A DNA stretch of 64,000 bases from Aliitabrizicola sp041905595 (lineage in GTDB: Bacteria; Pseudomonadota; Alphaproteobacteria; Rhodobacterales; Rhodobacteraceae). The stretch spans positions 4,074-68,073 of the forward strand of contig JAYRKT010000026.1 of NCBI GenBank assembly GCA_041905595.1, given 5' to 3'. Below the pieces are notes generated by a model that was given only the letters and a program-made list of their open reading frames with translations, was not told the DNA's origin and did no database searches. Positions within the stretch are counted from its first letter, which is position 1. Each line of letters starts with the position of its first letter. Made by a program: the position numbers and the translations under genes. Below are positions 36,448-45,466 of the stretch, piece by piece.

Positions 36448-37728
36448 ATGGGCGCGACGATCAGACAACAGGCAGCGGCCCTCTCAGCTACAACCGGGCT
36501 CCTGATCGAATACCGCCCGATCGGGGACCTCATCCCCTATGCCCGCAATGCCCGGACCCATTCCGAAGCCCAGGTCGCGCTGATCGCCGGATCGATCCGG
36601 GAATACGGCTGGACGAACCCTGTGCTGGTCGATGGCGCGAACGGCATCATCGCCGGGCACGGACGTGTGATGGCGGCCCGGGTGCTCGGACTCTCCACAG
36701 TGCCGGTGATCGAACTCGTCCATCTGACCGAAGCACAGAAGCGCGCCTACATTCTCGCCGACAACCGCCTCGCCGAGCAGGCGGGCTGGGACCGCGACCT
36801 CCTGACCCTCGAGGTGGGCGATCTGGCCGATCTTGGCATCGACCTGTCCTCTCTCGGCTTCGAGGCCCGGGACATTGATCAACTGCTCCGCGGCACGGAA
36901 GCCGATCCACGCGAGGACGATATCCCGCCAGCGCCGGAGAAGCCCGTGTCCCGTGCCGGTGACCTGTGGCTTCTCGGAAAGCACCGCCTGATCTGCGGAG
37001 ATGCCACGGACGCCGCGATCGTCGCGCGGCTTCTCGACGGCGTGAAGCCGAACCTGATGGTGACGGATCCGCCCTATGGCGTGATGTACGACCCCGACTG
37101 GCGCAATCGTGTCGGTGCCTCAGAGACGAAGCGGATCGGCAAGGTCCGGAACGATGACCGCGCCGACTGGCGCGAGGCCTGGGCGCTCTTTCCCGGCGAC
37201 ATCGCCTATGTCTGGCACGGCGCCCTCCATGCCACCACCGTGGCCGAGAGCCTCGTCTCGCAGGGCTTCGCCATCCGCTCGCAGATCATCTGGGCCAAGG
37301 AGCGGCTGGTCCTCAGCCGGGGCGATTATCACTGGCAGCATGAGCCGGCCTGGTATGCCGTGAGAAGCGGCGGCACCGGCAACTGGACCGGGGATCGCAA
37401 GCAGACCACGCTCTGGCAAATCCCCTCGCGCGACCAGGACGCCACCACCATTCACGGTACGCAGAAGCCGGTCGACTGCATGCGCCGGCCGATGCTCAAC
37501 AACTCCTCCCCCGGCCAGGCCGTCTACGAGCCCTTCTCGGGATCGGGAACGACGATCATCGCCGCCGAGACCTGCGGGCGGACTTGCTTCGCCGTGGAAT
37601 TGGATCCGGCCTACGTCGATGTGGCCGTGCAACGCTGGCAGGCGTTTACCGGACAGGCAGCGGTGCTTGCCGGAGGTGGTGAGACCTTCGCCGCCGTCGC
37701 CACAGAGCGCCGTGCGGAGCAGGAGTGA
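36448..37728 (+). CDS. ParB-like / DNA methyltransferase fusion, module B
   Basis: A 426-residue homologue of the module A fusion. The N-terminal ParB-like domain shows IPYARNARTHSEAQV and IIAGHGRVMAARVLGL. The beta-class amino-methyltransferase has motif IV DPPYG near residue 206 and motif I EPFSGSGTTIIAAE near residue 360. The ATG at 36448 follows an AGGAG site. It overlaps the next gene. The different target-recognition middle (FPGDIAYVWHGALHATTVAE) suggests a different DNA specificity from module A. Confidence 0.92.
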   Translation: MGATIRQQAAALSATTGLLIEYRPIGDLIPYARNARTHSEAQVALIAGSIREYGWTNPVLVDGANGIIAGHGRVMAARVLGLSTVPVIELVHLTEAQKRAYILADNRLAEQAGWDRDLLTLEVGDLADLGIDLSSLGFEARDIDQLLRGTEADPREDDIPPAPEKPVSRAGDLWLLGKHRLICGDATDAAIVARLLDGVKPNLMVTDPPYGVMYDPDWRNRVGASETKRIGKVRNDDRADWREAWALFPGDIAYVWHGALHATTVAESLVSQGFAIRSQIIWAKERLVLSRGDYHWQHEPAWYAVRSGGTGNWTGDRKQTTLWQIPSRDQDATTIHGTQKPVDCMRRPMLNNSSPGQAVYEPFSGSGTTIIAAETCGRTCFAVELDPAYVDVAVQRWQAFTGQAAVLAGGGETFAAVATERRAEQE

Positions 37729-38210
37729 TGGGACGGTCCGCCTGCAGCCTGACGGAGGCCCAGATCGCCGAGGTTGAGACCCTGGCGGCGGTGCTGACGA
37801 CCGAGCAGATTGCCGACTACTTCGGCATCGGCCGGCGGACCTTCTATTCCCTGATGGAGCGCGATCCGGAGATTGCGGCACGCTACAAAAGAGGTCGGGC
37901 CCGGGCGGTCGGGTCGATCGCGCAAAGCCTCATCGCCAAGGCGCGGAGCGGCAACACGACAGCGATGATCTTCTTCCTGAAGACCCAAGGCGGCTGGCGG
38001 GAGACACTCGCAGTGGAACAGCTATCGGAGCCCCAGGCGCCGCTGCTCGACTTCTCGCAATTGAGCACCTCGACCATTCGGGAACTGGCAGCCGCCATCC
38101 GCTCTGAGAAGCCAGCGGTTGGCACCGCGGGAATTGCCCATCACCTCTCGGCGGACATCGACCCTCCGGCGGATGGCGAGCTCGCGGCGTTCGGGGACAG
38201 CCTGCAATGA
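37728..38210 (+). CDS. Terminase small-subunit-like helix-turn-helix protein
   Basis: A 160-residue protein. The N-terminal half has LTEAQIAEVETLAAVLTTEQ and IADYFGIGRRTFYSLMERDP, a DNA-binding helix-turn-helix, then RGRARAVGSIAQSLIAKARSG and MIFFLKTQGGWRET. This is the layout of small-terminase or phage helix-turn-helix proteins. Its ATG overlaps the methyltransferase stop and its own stop overlaps the P27-type gene by 4 bases. It would recognise the packaging site; this is inference. Confidence 0.8.
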   Translation: MGRSACSLTEAQIAEVETLAAVLTTEQIADYFGIGRRTFYSLMERDPEIAARYKRGRARAVGSIAQSLIAKARSGNTTAMIFFLKTQGGWRETLAVEQLSEPQAPLLDFSQLSTSTIRELAAAIRSEKPAVGTAGIAHHLSADIDPPADGELAAFGDSLQ

Positions 38211-38785
38211 GAGGACGCAAGCCCCAACCGACCGCCCTTCGCCGCGCCAACGGCAATCCCGGCAAGCGTGGCTACAATCATGGCGAGCCTGTTCCGCCCG
38301 AAGGCCTGCCGGACTGCCCGCCGCACCTGTCGGAAGAAGCGCGGGCCGAGTGGCACAGGCTGGCGCAGAGCCTCTACGACATGGGGGTGCTCACTACCGT
38401 CGATCGTGGCGCGCTGGCCGCCTATTGCCAGTCCTGGGCCCGGTGGGTCGAGGCGGAAGAGAAGCTTCGCGAGACGCCGGCCCTGATCAAGACACCCTCC
38501 GGCTACGTCCAGCAGAACCCCTGGCTCTCGGTCTCGAACAAGCAGCTGGAACTGATGGGGCGCTACATGGCGGAACTCGGACTGACGCCGGCCTCGCGCT
38601 CCCGCGTGACTCTCGCCCGCATGCCAGAGGCCGAGGAGCCAACCATGATCAAGGTCGTACTGGTCGGTGTCGATCCGGATGGCACCGAGACGGAACATCC
38701 GATTGACATGGGCGCATCCCGGGCCATGGAAGGCATGGCGGTCGAGGGCCGGACAACGACACTGAAGCTGGATTCCAGATTGTAA
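38207..38785 (+). CDS. Phage terminase small subunit, P27 family
   Basis: A 192-residue P27-family small terminase: RGRKPQPTALRRANGNPGKR at the N-terminus, PEGLPDCPPHLSEEARAEWH, then VDRGALAAYCQSWARWVEAEE and NPWLSVSNKQLELMGRYMAE. It would bind the packaging site and hand DNA to a large terminase. No large terminase follows. A promoterless gap and a resolvase gene occupy the place where it is usually found. Two small-terminase-like genes in tandem is also unusual. Confidence 0.88.
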   Translation: MRGRKPQPTALRRANGNPGKRGYNHGEPVPPEGLPDCPPHLSEEARAEWHRLAQSLYDMGVLTTVDRGALAAYCQSWARWVEAEEKLRETPALIKTPSGYVQQNPWLSVSNKQLELMGRYMAELGLTPASRSRVTLARMPEAEEPTMIKVVLVGVDPDGTETEHPIDMGASRAMEGMAVEGRTTTLKLDSRL

Positions 38786-38818
38786 TCAATCAATTGGCTA
38801 CGACCTTTTGCGGAAGTG

Positions 38819-38860
38819 GTGTACACACCTGCGCAACGAACGTTACGCAGTTTTGTACAC
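38819..38860. other. 42-bp interrupted palindrome upstream of the resolvase (candidate crossover site)
   Basis: Two nested inverted repeats share one centre. The outer arms are GTGTACA (38819-38825) and TGTACAC (38854-38860). The inner arms are CTGCGCAACG (38829-38838) and CGTTACGCAG (38841-38850), with one mismatch. The central dinucleotide is AA (38839-38840). Size, symmetry and a 2-base centre match serine recombinase crossover sites such as hix or res subsite I. It ends 8 bases before the recombinase start codon, so it could also act as its operator. Confidence 0.65.
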
Positions 38861-38867
38861 TCCGGCC

Positions 38868-39620
38868 ATGTCTCCCACCCCGCCCCGATATGTCGCCTAT
38901 GAACGGGTCTCGACCGCCCGGCAGGGTCAATCGGGCCTGGGACTGGAGGCTCAGCGCAAGACCATCGAGGACTTCGCTGCCGGCCGGAACGCAATGGTCA
39001 TCGCACGCTTCACCGAGATCGAGAGCGGCCGGAAGAACGACCGGCCCGAACTGGCGAAGTCCCTGCACCACGCCAAGGTCACCGGCGGGACGCTCGTCAT
39101 CGCCAAGCTGGACCGGCTCTCGCGCAATGCCGCCTTCCTGCTGGCACTCAGGGACAGTGGCGTCCGCTTCCTGGCCTGCGACATGCCCGAGGCCAACGAC
39201 CTCACCGTCGGGATAATGGCGCTCGTCGCCCAGGTCGAGCGCGAGGCGATCTCCAAGCGCACCACGGAGGCGCTGGCGGCCGCCAAGGCGCGCGGAGTCA
39301 GGCTCGGGAACCCGAATGGGGCGGCGGCGCTCCGACGGGCTAGCAAGGGCGGTGCGGCTCTGAGGGCGGCCGTCAGCACCAATGCGCAGGCCTTCGCCGA
39401 CGACCTGGCACCGGTGATCGCCGCGATCCGTACCGACGGCCATGTCACGCTCCGCGCGATTGCCTCGGAGCTTAATCGCAGAGGCATGATGACACGCCGA
39501 GGAGGACTGTGGCATGTCTCTAGCGTCAAGAACTTGCTGGAGCAGCTATCCAGACTTTCCTCCCTGACACCTGCTCTCCGCGCTGGAGAGGTCTTCCAAC
39601 CAGCGTCGGCGGGCCAATAA
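38868..39620 (+). CDS. Serine recombinase of the resolvase/invertase class
   Basis: A 250-residue small serine recombinase. The catalytic Ser is in YERVSTARQGQSGLG near residue 12. KLDRLSRNAAFLLAL and the E-helix MALVAQVEREAISKRTTEAL are intact. A C-terminal region (LRAIASELNRRGMMTRRGG) is a helix-turn-helix DNA-binding domain. The start at 38868 is favoured on family alignment; TTG at 38808 would read through the palindrome. It is not related closely to the two large recombinases. The preceding palindrome is its likely target. Confidence 0.9.
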   Translation: MSPTPPRYVAYERVSTARQGQSGLGLEAQRKTIEDFAAGRNAMVIARFTEIESGRKNDRPELAKSLHHAKVTGGTLVIAKLDRLSRNAAFLLALRDSGVRFLACDMPEANDLTVGIMALVAQVEREAISKRTTEALAAAKARGVRLGNPNGAAALRRASKGGAALRAAVSTNAQAFADDLAPVIAAIRTDGHVTLRAIASELNRRGMMTRRGGLWHVSSVKNLLEQLSRLSSLTPALRAGEVFQPASAGQ

Positions 39621-39648
39621 CACGCCAAGAAATCAATGGGGTTCTTAC

Positions 39649-39936
39649 ATGACCGGCCTACTACTGCGCGGCGTCTTCTTGCTTCTCCTGCTCGGCGGCT
39701 GCGCCGGCCCGTTCGGCGAGCGGGTCGTCGTCAAAGGTGCAGGTCCTGCCGAGTTGCTCAAGCTGCGGGCCGGCCCGGGGCTTGGCTACAAGGTGCTTCT
39801 CGGGATTCCGGATGGAACCCAACTGACGCGCCGGGATTGTGTGACCAAGGAGGGCCAGCTGTGGTGCCGGGTCTCCTTGGCCTCGGCGCCAAGAGTGTCG
39901 GGATACGTGTCGGCCGATTATCTCTCGGACAGGTAA
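39649..39936 (+). CDS. Putative SH3-domain lipoprotein
   Basis: A 95-residue secreted protein. The hydrophobic leader ends in a lipobox, LLGGC (Cys about residue 18), so it should be lipid-anchored. The rest is a small bacterial SH3-like domain (ELLKLRAGPGLGYKVLLGIP, then LWCRVSLASAPRVSGYVSADYL). Such domains often bind cell-wall peptides. It sits 28 bases after the resolvase gene and may be its cargo or the edge of module B. Confidence 0.75.
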   Translation: MTGLLLRGVFLLLLLGGCAGPFGERVVVKGAGPAELLKLRAGPGLGYKVLLGIPDGTQLTRRDCVTKEGQLWCRVSLASAPRVSGYVSADYLSDR

Positions 39937-40266
39937 AGTGGCGAGACCCAAAACAGATCCGCAAAAGGCCCCCACTCCATGGAAGAGCATCCTCCGGCCG
40001 TGGCCCTGATCCGCGCCATTGCCGCAACACGGACCGTGGTCAGCGTCGCAGTCCCGCCAAGTAGGGCAAATGACAAGGTCGACGGCACAGCGCGGCTCAC
40101 AGACTAGACCGTGGAACCGACGCGTTCAGCTGACGAAGCTTCGCAACGATCCCATCTGGTCTGCGCTGCCTCTGGGATATTCCCGTGAGCCTGTTCTTGC
40201 GAACTCAAGTGCAGCCAGCTGCCGGCTGTGTCGCGTGAGATGTCATGATGCGAAACTAAAGGGCGA
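39937..40266. other. Spacer without recognised gene
   Basis: About 330 bases between the lipoprotein gene and the 3' end of the dipeptide-importer operon. I see no supported gene, repeat or strong terminator. Confidence 0.4.
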
Positions 40267-41076
40267 TCACTTGAGCCGGGATCGTCGGGAGTTGGATGCG
40301 ATCCGCCCTCCAAGCCCCATCAGTTCACGGGTGTATTCCTGCTGGGGGGCATTCACCACCTGATCGACAGGCCCGACTTCAATCACGTCGCCGCGCCGCA
40401 TCACTAGTAGGCTGTCGGCCACATGAGCCACGACTTTGAGGTTGTGTGTCACGAACAGCATCGACAGGCCCATCCGTTCCCGCAACTCGGCAAGAAGATT
40501 GAGAATCTGTGCCTGCACGGAGACGTCCAGCGCCGAGGTCGGCTCGTCGAGGATCAGCAACTTCGGATCCAGCGCCAGCGCCCGGGCAATGGCAACGCGC
40601 TGCGCTTGGCCGCCCGAAAGCTCGCGGGCGCGTCGGGTCATGAAGTCTGCAGGAAGGCCGCACCGTCCCAACAACTCCTCAGTCTTGTCGCGCAAGGCCG
40701 ATCCCGGCTTGTCTCCACGCGCGAGAAGCGGCTCGGCCAGGATCTCGGCAATCGAAAGGCGGGGACTAAGCGACAGGAACGGGTTCTGTGAAACAACACC
40801 GATCACCCGACGGGCGCGCCGAAGATCTTCCCCCTCGAGGTCAAGCCAATCACGGCCTCCTAGCCGGACGCTGCCACTGGTTACAGGAATGAGTCGGAGG
40901 ATCGCGCGCAAGAGCGTGCTCTTGCCGGAGCCGGACTCGCCGACAATCCCAAGCGTTTCACCACCAGCCAGCACGAGGCTCGCTTTGTTCACGGCGGGCT
41001 TCAGGGCGGCGGGGAAAAGCCCGCGCGCGTGGTAGCAGACCACCAAGTCCGTTACTTCAAGAATGGGATCCGCCAT
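40267..41076 (-). CDS. Dipeptide-type ABC transporter ATP-binding protein (DppF type)
   Basis: A 269-residue ATPase of the oligopeptide/nickel class. Walker A is GESGSGKS, the signature ELSGGQAQRVAIARAL, Walker B LLILDEPTSALDV, and VTHNLKVVAHVADSLLVM is the H-loop region. The start at 41076 is preferred to 41121 because the family begins ILEVTDLVV. It overlaps the upstream ATPase gene by 20 bases. Together the two ATPases power the importer of this operon. It lacks the long Cys-containing C-terminal extension that its partner has. Confidence 0.93.
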   Translation of the reverse strand: MADPILEVTDLVVCYHARGLFPAALKPAVNKASLVLAGGETLGIVGESGSGKSTLLRAILRLIPVTSGSVRLGGRDWLDLEGEDLRRARRVIGVVSQNPFLSLSPRLSIAEILAEPLLARGDKPGSALRDKTEELLGRCGLPADFMTRRARELSGGQAQRVAIARALALDPKLLILDEPTSALDVSVQAQILNLLAELRERMGLSMLFVTHNLKVVAHVADSLLVMRRGDVIEVGPVDQVVNAPQQEYTRELMGLGGRIASNSRRSRLK

Positions 41077-42025
41077 TCGGCACCTCCCCGAGATGGCAGG
41101 ACCAGAGTTGCCCTCGATCATTGTGAACCGGCGGCGCAGAAACCGAACAGACGGTCATGGCAAAAGGGCATCGAGGTGCGAATGGGCAGCCCGTGATCTG
41201 GAGTTGCGGCTGAGGAATCGTGCCCTCGATCGCCGCAAGACGCGCCCCCCTTGGCGCAGCATCGGGCAACGCCGCCAGCAGTGCCTGAGTATAGGGGTGC
41301 TTGGGCCTCAGAAGCAGGTCTGACGTGAGGCCTTCTTCGACCGAAACCCCGGCGTACAATACTGTCGCACGGTCACAGACGCTTGCAACCACATCCATGT
41401 CATGAGTGATCATCATGACCGTCAGTCCGCGCTCGGTCGCAAGGCGGCGCAGCAGCGCCAGCACTTGAGCCCCAATGGTGATGTCGAGGGCAGTTGTCGG
41501 TTCGTCTGCTATCAGGAACTCCGCGCCCGTTGCCAGAGCCTGCGCAATGACGACGCGTTGCTGCATCCCGCCGGAAAGCTGATGCGGATAGCTCTTCAGG
41601 ACGCCGGCAGGATCAGGCAGGCCCGTCGCAGCCAAGAGTTCAATCGCTTCTGCCCGCCGTTCGTGTCGTGGGCGGCTGTGATGGGCGCGCAGGACATCGT
41701 CGATTTGGCGGCCAATCGTCAGCACCGGGTTCAGCGCCGCTGCAGGGTCCTGAGAGATCATTGCGATCCGGCGCCCGCGCAGGCTTTCTGCCACATCGGA
41801 AAGCACCATCCCGTCATAGCTGAAACGCTTCGCCCTGACCGTTGCACCGTCCGGTATCAAGTCCAACAAGGCCATCCCCAACATGGTCTTGCCACAGCCG
41901 GACTCCCCGATCACTCCGTGGATTGCCCCGCGCTCGATCACTAGATCGACATGCCTGACGGCATGAACGGGCCCGGCAGCAGTTGGAATGGTCACGGAAA
42001 GATCACCGACCTCAAGCAGAGGCAT
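41057..42025 (-). CDS. Dipeptide-type ABC transporter ATP-binding protein (DppD type)
   Basis: A 322-residue ATPase. Walker A is GESGCGKT, signature QLSGGMQQRVVIAQAL, Walker B FLIADEPTTALDI, and the H-loop is ITHDMDVVASV. The C-terminal oligo_HPY region with GCPFAPRCPFAM is typical and carries Cys residues that can bind an iron-sulfur cluster in the family. The start at 42025 gives PLLEVGDLSV; the longer frame to 42154 is noise. The gene overlaps the permease gene by 14 bases. Confidence 0.93.
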   Translation of the reverse strand: MPLLEVGDLSVTIPTAAGPVHAVRHVDLVIERGAIHGVIGESGCGKTMLGMALLDLIPDGATVRAKRFSYDGMVLSDVAESLRGRRIAMISQDPAAALNPVLTIGRQIDDVLRAHHSRPRHERRAEAIELLAATGLPDPAGVLKSYPHQLSGGMQQRVVIAQALATGAEFLIADEPTTALDITIGAQVLALLRRLATERGLTVMMITHDMDVVASVCDRATVLYAGVSVEEGLTSDLLLRPKHPYTQALLAALPDAAPRGARLAAIEGTIPQPQLQITGCPFAPRCPFAMTVCSVSAPPVHNDRGQLWSCHLGEVPNGGSHS

Positions 42026-42851
42026 CGCGGCGCCCTCCCTCACGGTCGCGCAGCGCATCGCCCAGAATCGAGAAGGCCAGTGCAACGACAAAGATCGAAA
42101 TTCCTGGCGCGGCGGAATACCACCAGCGGTCGGGGAAGAACTTGCGCCCTGCATCCACCATCTGCCCCCAATCGGCCGTCGGCGGCAGGACGCCCAGGCC
42201 CAGGAAGGACAGGGCGGATGCCGTCAGCAAGGCAGGGCCGACATCCAGCGCCGCCTGCACGCCAATCGGGCGGACTGCCGCCGGCAGGATATGGCGCAAG
42301 ATGATCCGGGTATGAGACACACCCATCAAGCGGGCAGCCTCGACGTAGGGCTGGCCGCGCAGCACAAGGACCTCGGCCCGGACCATCCTGGCGTACCAAG
42401 GCCACCACGTGACCGCGACCGCGACAATGCTGTTCAGCAGGCCAGGCCCAAGGGCCGCGGCCATCAGCACCGCCAGCAGAAGAGCAGGGAAGGCAAGAAA
42501 GACATCGGTCACCCGCATCAGGACCTCGTCCATCCATCCCCCAAAATAGCCGGCGACCAACCCAACAGGCAGACCGACAAGCAAGGCAAAGCCGACAATC
42601 AGGAAGCCGGAGGTCAGCGAAACCTGGGCACCGTACATGACGCGGCTGAGCATATCCCGCCCGAGGTGATCGGTGCCGAACCAGTAGCTCAGCGAAGGCG
42701 GCTGAAACTTGGCGCTGATGTTCGGGCCCCCCGCGCCCTGCGCCGGATAGGGGGAAATGACGGGCGCAAGGACCGCCAGAGCGACAAAGACGAGGATGAT
42801 TGCAAGAGCCACGAATCCCGGCCAGCCGAGACGGTTCACTAGCCGGTTCAT
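42012..42851 (-). CDS. Dipeptide-type ABC transporter permease (DppC type)
   Basis: A 279-residue inner-membrane permease. The N-terminal helix (LGWPGFVALAIILVFVALAV) and the DppC-specific segment LSYWFGTDHLGRDMLSRV are present. The coupling loop EAARLMGVSHTRIILRHILP and about five further helices follow. Its start overlaps the DppB-type stop by 4 bases. It forms the channel with the DppB-type subunit. Confidence 0.93.
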   Translation of the reverse strand: MNRLVNRLGWPGFVALAIILVFVALAVLAPVISPYPAQGAGGPNISAKFQPPSLSYWFGTDHLGRDMLSRVMYGAQVSLTSGFLIVGFALLVGLPVGLVAGYFGGWMDEVLMRVTDVFLAFPALLLAVLMAAALGPGLLNSIVAVAVTWWPWYARMVRAEVLVLRGQPYVEAARLMGVSHTRIILRHILPAAVRPIGVQAALDVGPALLTASALSFLGLGVLPPTADWGQMVDAGRKFFPDRWWYSAAPGISIFVVALAFSILGDALRDREGGRRDASA

Positions 42852-43876
42852 CCCAGTGCCACCCGAGGATCAACGAGGGCCTGCACGAGGTCCAGCACCA
42901 AGTTCATGGCGACGTAGCAGATCGTGACGACCAGGGTCGCCGCCGCGATCACCGGAAAGTCCTTGGAAAGGATCGCCTCCGACACATAGCGGCCAAGCCC
43001 TGGCCAGGCGAAGATGATCTCGACCAGAACCGCGCCGGTCAACGAATAGGCGAAGCTCAGGCCAAGCACCGTCAAGGCAGGACCGACCGCATTGGGCAGG
43101 GCGTGACCGAACAGGATCCGCAACCGAGACAAGCCAAGGGCGCGGGCAGCAACGATGTGGCGCCGTTCGAGTATATCGATCATCGCCGACCGGGTAAGGC
43201 GCATGGCGATCCCCGCCGGATAGGCCGCAAGCGTCAGCGAGGGCAGGATCAGGTGCACGAAGGCATCGCCAAACGCATCCGGACGGGCTGCAAGCAGGGC
43301 GTCGATCAGGTTGAACCCGGTGATGGTCGGCAGCGGGTCCATGATCGAGAATTCCTTCGACATCCGGCCCGACAGGGGCAGCACCCCCAGCCACTGAGCG
43401 AAGACAAGCTGAAGGATCATCGCAAGGAAGAATGTCGGCATGGCCACAGCCAGGATCGAGCCAAGGCTGCCCAGCCTGTCAAGCGCGCTGCCCCGGCGGG
43501 CAGCCGCAAGGACACCGGCCGGTATTCCGATTAGCAGGGCAAGCACAGTCGAGAAGATCGCCAGTTCCAGTGTCGACGGCAGATACACCTGCAGGTCCTG
43601 CGCGATGAGACGCCGCGACTTGTATGACACGCCGAAGTCACCCGTCGCCATCGCGGCGGCAAAGCGGCCAAAGCGCTCGGGCAATGGCGCGTCCAGATGC
43701 AGTTCCTCGCGCGCCCTGGCGATCTGTTCGGCAGTAGGGCGCGGTCCGGCATAAAGCGCGGCAGGATCGGAGGGCACCACCTGGGCCACGATGAACACCA
43801 GGAAGGTTACCCCCAGCACCACCATCGCCGACAGCGCAGCACGACGGAGGATGTATAGGCCGAGCCCCATCGCCAC
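42848..43876 (-). CDS. Dipeptide-type ABC transporter permease (DppB type)
   Basis: A 342-residue inner-membrane permease. The N-terminal helix ends in VTFLVFIVAQVVPSDPAALY, typical of DppB, followed by the periplasmic loop and five helices. The coupling loop reads VAARALGLSRLRILFGHALP. It starts 12 bases after the binding-protein gene. A second ATG at 43870 is possible. Confidence 0.93.
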   Translation of the reverse strand: MAMGLGLYILRRAALSAMVVLGVTFLVFIVAQVVPSDPAALYAGPRPTAEQIARAREELHLDAPLPERFGRFAAAMATGDFGVSYKSRRLIAQDLQVYLPSTLELAIFSTVLALLIGIPAGVLAAARRGSALDRLGSLGSILAVAMPTFFLAMILQLVFAQWLGVLPLSGRMSKEFSIMDPLPTITGFNLIDALLAARPDAFGDAFVHLILPSLTLAAYPAGIAMRLTRSAMIDILERRHIVAARALGLSRLRILFGHALPNAVGPALTVLGLSFAYSLTGAVLVEIIFAWPGLGRYVSEAILSKDFPVIAAATLVVTICYVAMNLVLDLVQALVDPRVALG

Positions 43877-43888
43877 GACACCCCTGAT

Positions 43889-45466
43889 CTAGCGGCTCAG
43901 CGCGCTGGCAAACACAACATGGCCGTAGGCTGGATTGTCTGTATAGCCCTTCAGATCGGACCGGATGATGTGGATGTTCGGCTTGTCGAGGATGAACACC
44001 GCCGCCGCGTCGTCGATGATCATGCGCTGCGCCTGCTTGAACATTTCCTCCGCCTTGGCGCGATCCGTTCCCGAAAGCGCCGCGGCCTCGTCGATCATCC
44101 TGTCGAACTCGGGATTTGAATAGTAACCTAGGTTATAGGTCGGTGTTTCTTCGCTATGGAACAAGTTCACCAAGTAGTCATAGGGCGTGACGTAGGTCGG
44201 CCACCAATACATGACGAAGATGTCCTGCGCCTGCGCCGGGTCCGACTTTGCCAGCTCCCACTGGGCCTCCCACGCCATCGGCTGAAGGCTCAGGTTGATG
44301 CCGAGCGTTTCGAGATTGGCCTTCCACAACTCACCGGCCGTCGATTCCAGCGGGTCCGAGGTGGCGAAGGTCATCGTCAGTTCCAGACCGCTGTCCGCCA
44401 GGCCTTCCTCGGCTAGCAGGGCTCGCGCCGCTTCAAGGTCGGTCTGCGGGATCGGCGCATCAGGATCATGGCCCCAGATACCGGCAGGGATGACCCCATA
44501 GGCCCGGGACCCGAACCCGGCCGTCCCGCCAGCAATCACATCTTCATAGGGGAACGCGAGCGACAGCGCCTGGCGGACCTTCGGACGGTCCAGCGGCGCC
44601 TTTCTCGTGTTGTACATGCCAAACAGCGTCTCGAAGGACGGATTGGTCACGACCGCGAGTTCGGGATTGGCCTTCAGTGCCTCAAGGTTCTCGTAGGGCA
44701 GGCCATAGGTCCAGTCGGCCTCGCCGCTCTCGACCATGTTCTGGTCAAGGACGGCATCTTCGACGACCTCGAAGACGACCGTATCGAACCCGTTCTCTGG
44801 CCGCTTGCCCCAATAGTCGGCAAACCGGCTGGCGACCACGCGCTGACCCGGCTCATAGCGGTCGATCTTGAACGGCCCGCTGCCGGCATCGTTGCCCGCA
44901 TTGAACCACGCATTGTCCCTGTCCAGGGCCGAAGGGCTGATGATCCAGGCAGCGAAACCAGCAGATGCGATCACATCCAGCGGCTGCGGATCCGACAGTG
45001 TGAACACGACCGTCATCGGATCGCGTGCCTCGATTTCCTTCACCGATCCCCAGATGAAGGCCGCTCCGCCCCCGATCTTCATCGTGCGCTCGATCGAGCC
45101 CTTGACTGCGTCGGCGGTCAGGTCGGACCCGTCGTGGAACTTGACACCCTCACGCAGCTTGAAGGTCCAGGTCAGTCCATCGGCCGATGTCTCCCAGCTA
45201 TCCGCCAGAAGGGGTTCCACCCTCGCGGGCTGATCGCCCGATGCCGGGATGTAGCGGGTGAGGGATTCATAGACATTGGCGAGGACCAGACCGTCATTTG
45301 AAAAGGACGTTGCGGGATCAAGGTCGGGAAAACCCGCCGGGTTTGCCAGCGTCAGGATTCGCGCCCCATCCTGGGCCCAGGCAGCGCTCCCCTTACTGGC
45401 AGCCAAATATCCCGCCGTGGCGATGGCGGTCAGAACGGCGGATTTCAGAAGATCGCGACGGTTCAT
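43889..45466 (-). CDS. Dipeptide-type ABC transporter substrate-binding protein (SBP family 5)
   Basis: A 525-residue periplasmic binding protein of the peptide/nickel class. The leader MNRRDLLKSAVLTAIATAGY is a Tat-type signal with a probable AWA cleavage site. Family motifs are SLTRYIPASGDQPARVEPLL, ADSWETSADGLTWTFKLREG and VKFHDGSDLTADAVKGSIER. Its start overlaps the DUF917 gene stop by 4 bases. The unusual co-encoded enzymes suggest that the ligand is a hydantoin-like ring compound or dipeptide-like amide, not an ordinary peptide; this is inference. Confidence 0.92.
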   Translation of the reverse strand: MNRRDLLKSAVLTAIATAGYLAASKGSAAWAQDGARILTLANPAGFPDLDPATSFSNDGLVLANVYESLTRYIPASGDQPARVEPLLADSWETSADGLTWTFKLREGVKFHDGSDLTADAVKGSIERTMKIGGGAAFIWGSVKEIEARDPMTVVFTLSDPQPLDVIASAGFAAWIISPSALDRDNAWFNAGNDAGSGPFKIDRYEPGQRVVASRFADYWGKRPENGFDTVVFEVVEDAVLDQNMVESGEADWTYGLPYENLEALKANPELAVVTNPSFETLFGMYNTRKAPLDRPKVRQALSLAFPYEDVIAGGTAGFGSRAYGVIPAGIWGHDPDAPIPQTDLEAARALLAEEGLADSGLELTMTFATSDPLESTAGELWKANLETLGINLSLQPMAWEAQWELAKSDPAQAQDIFVMYWWPTYVTPYDYLVNLFHSEETPTYNLGYYSNPEFDRMIDEAAALSGTDRAKAEEMFKQAQRMIIDDAAAVFILDKPNIHIIRSDLKGYTDNPAYGHVVFASALSR

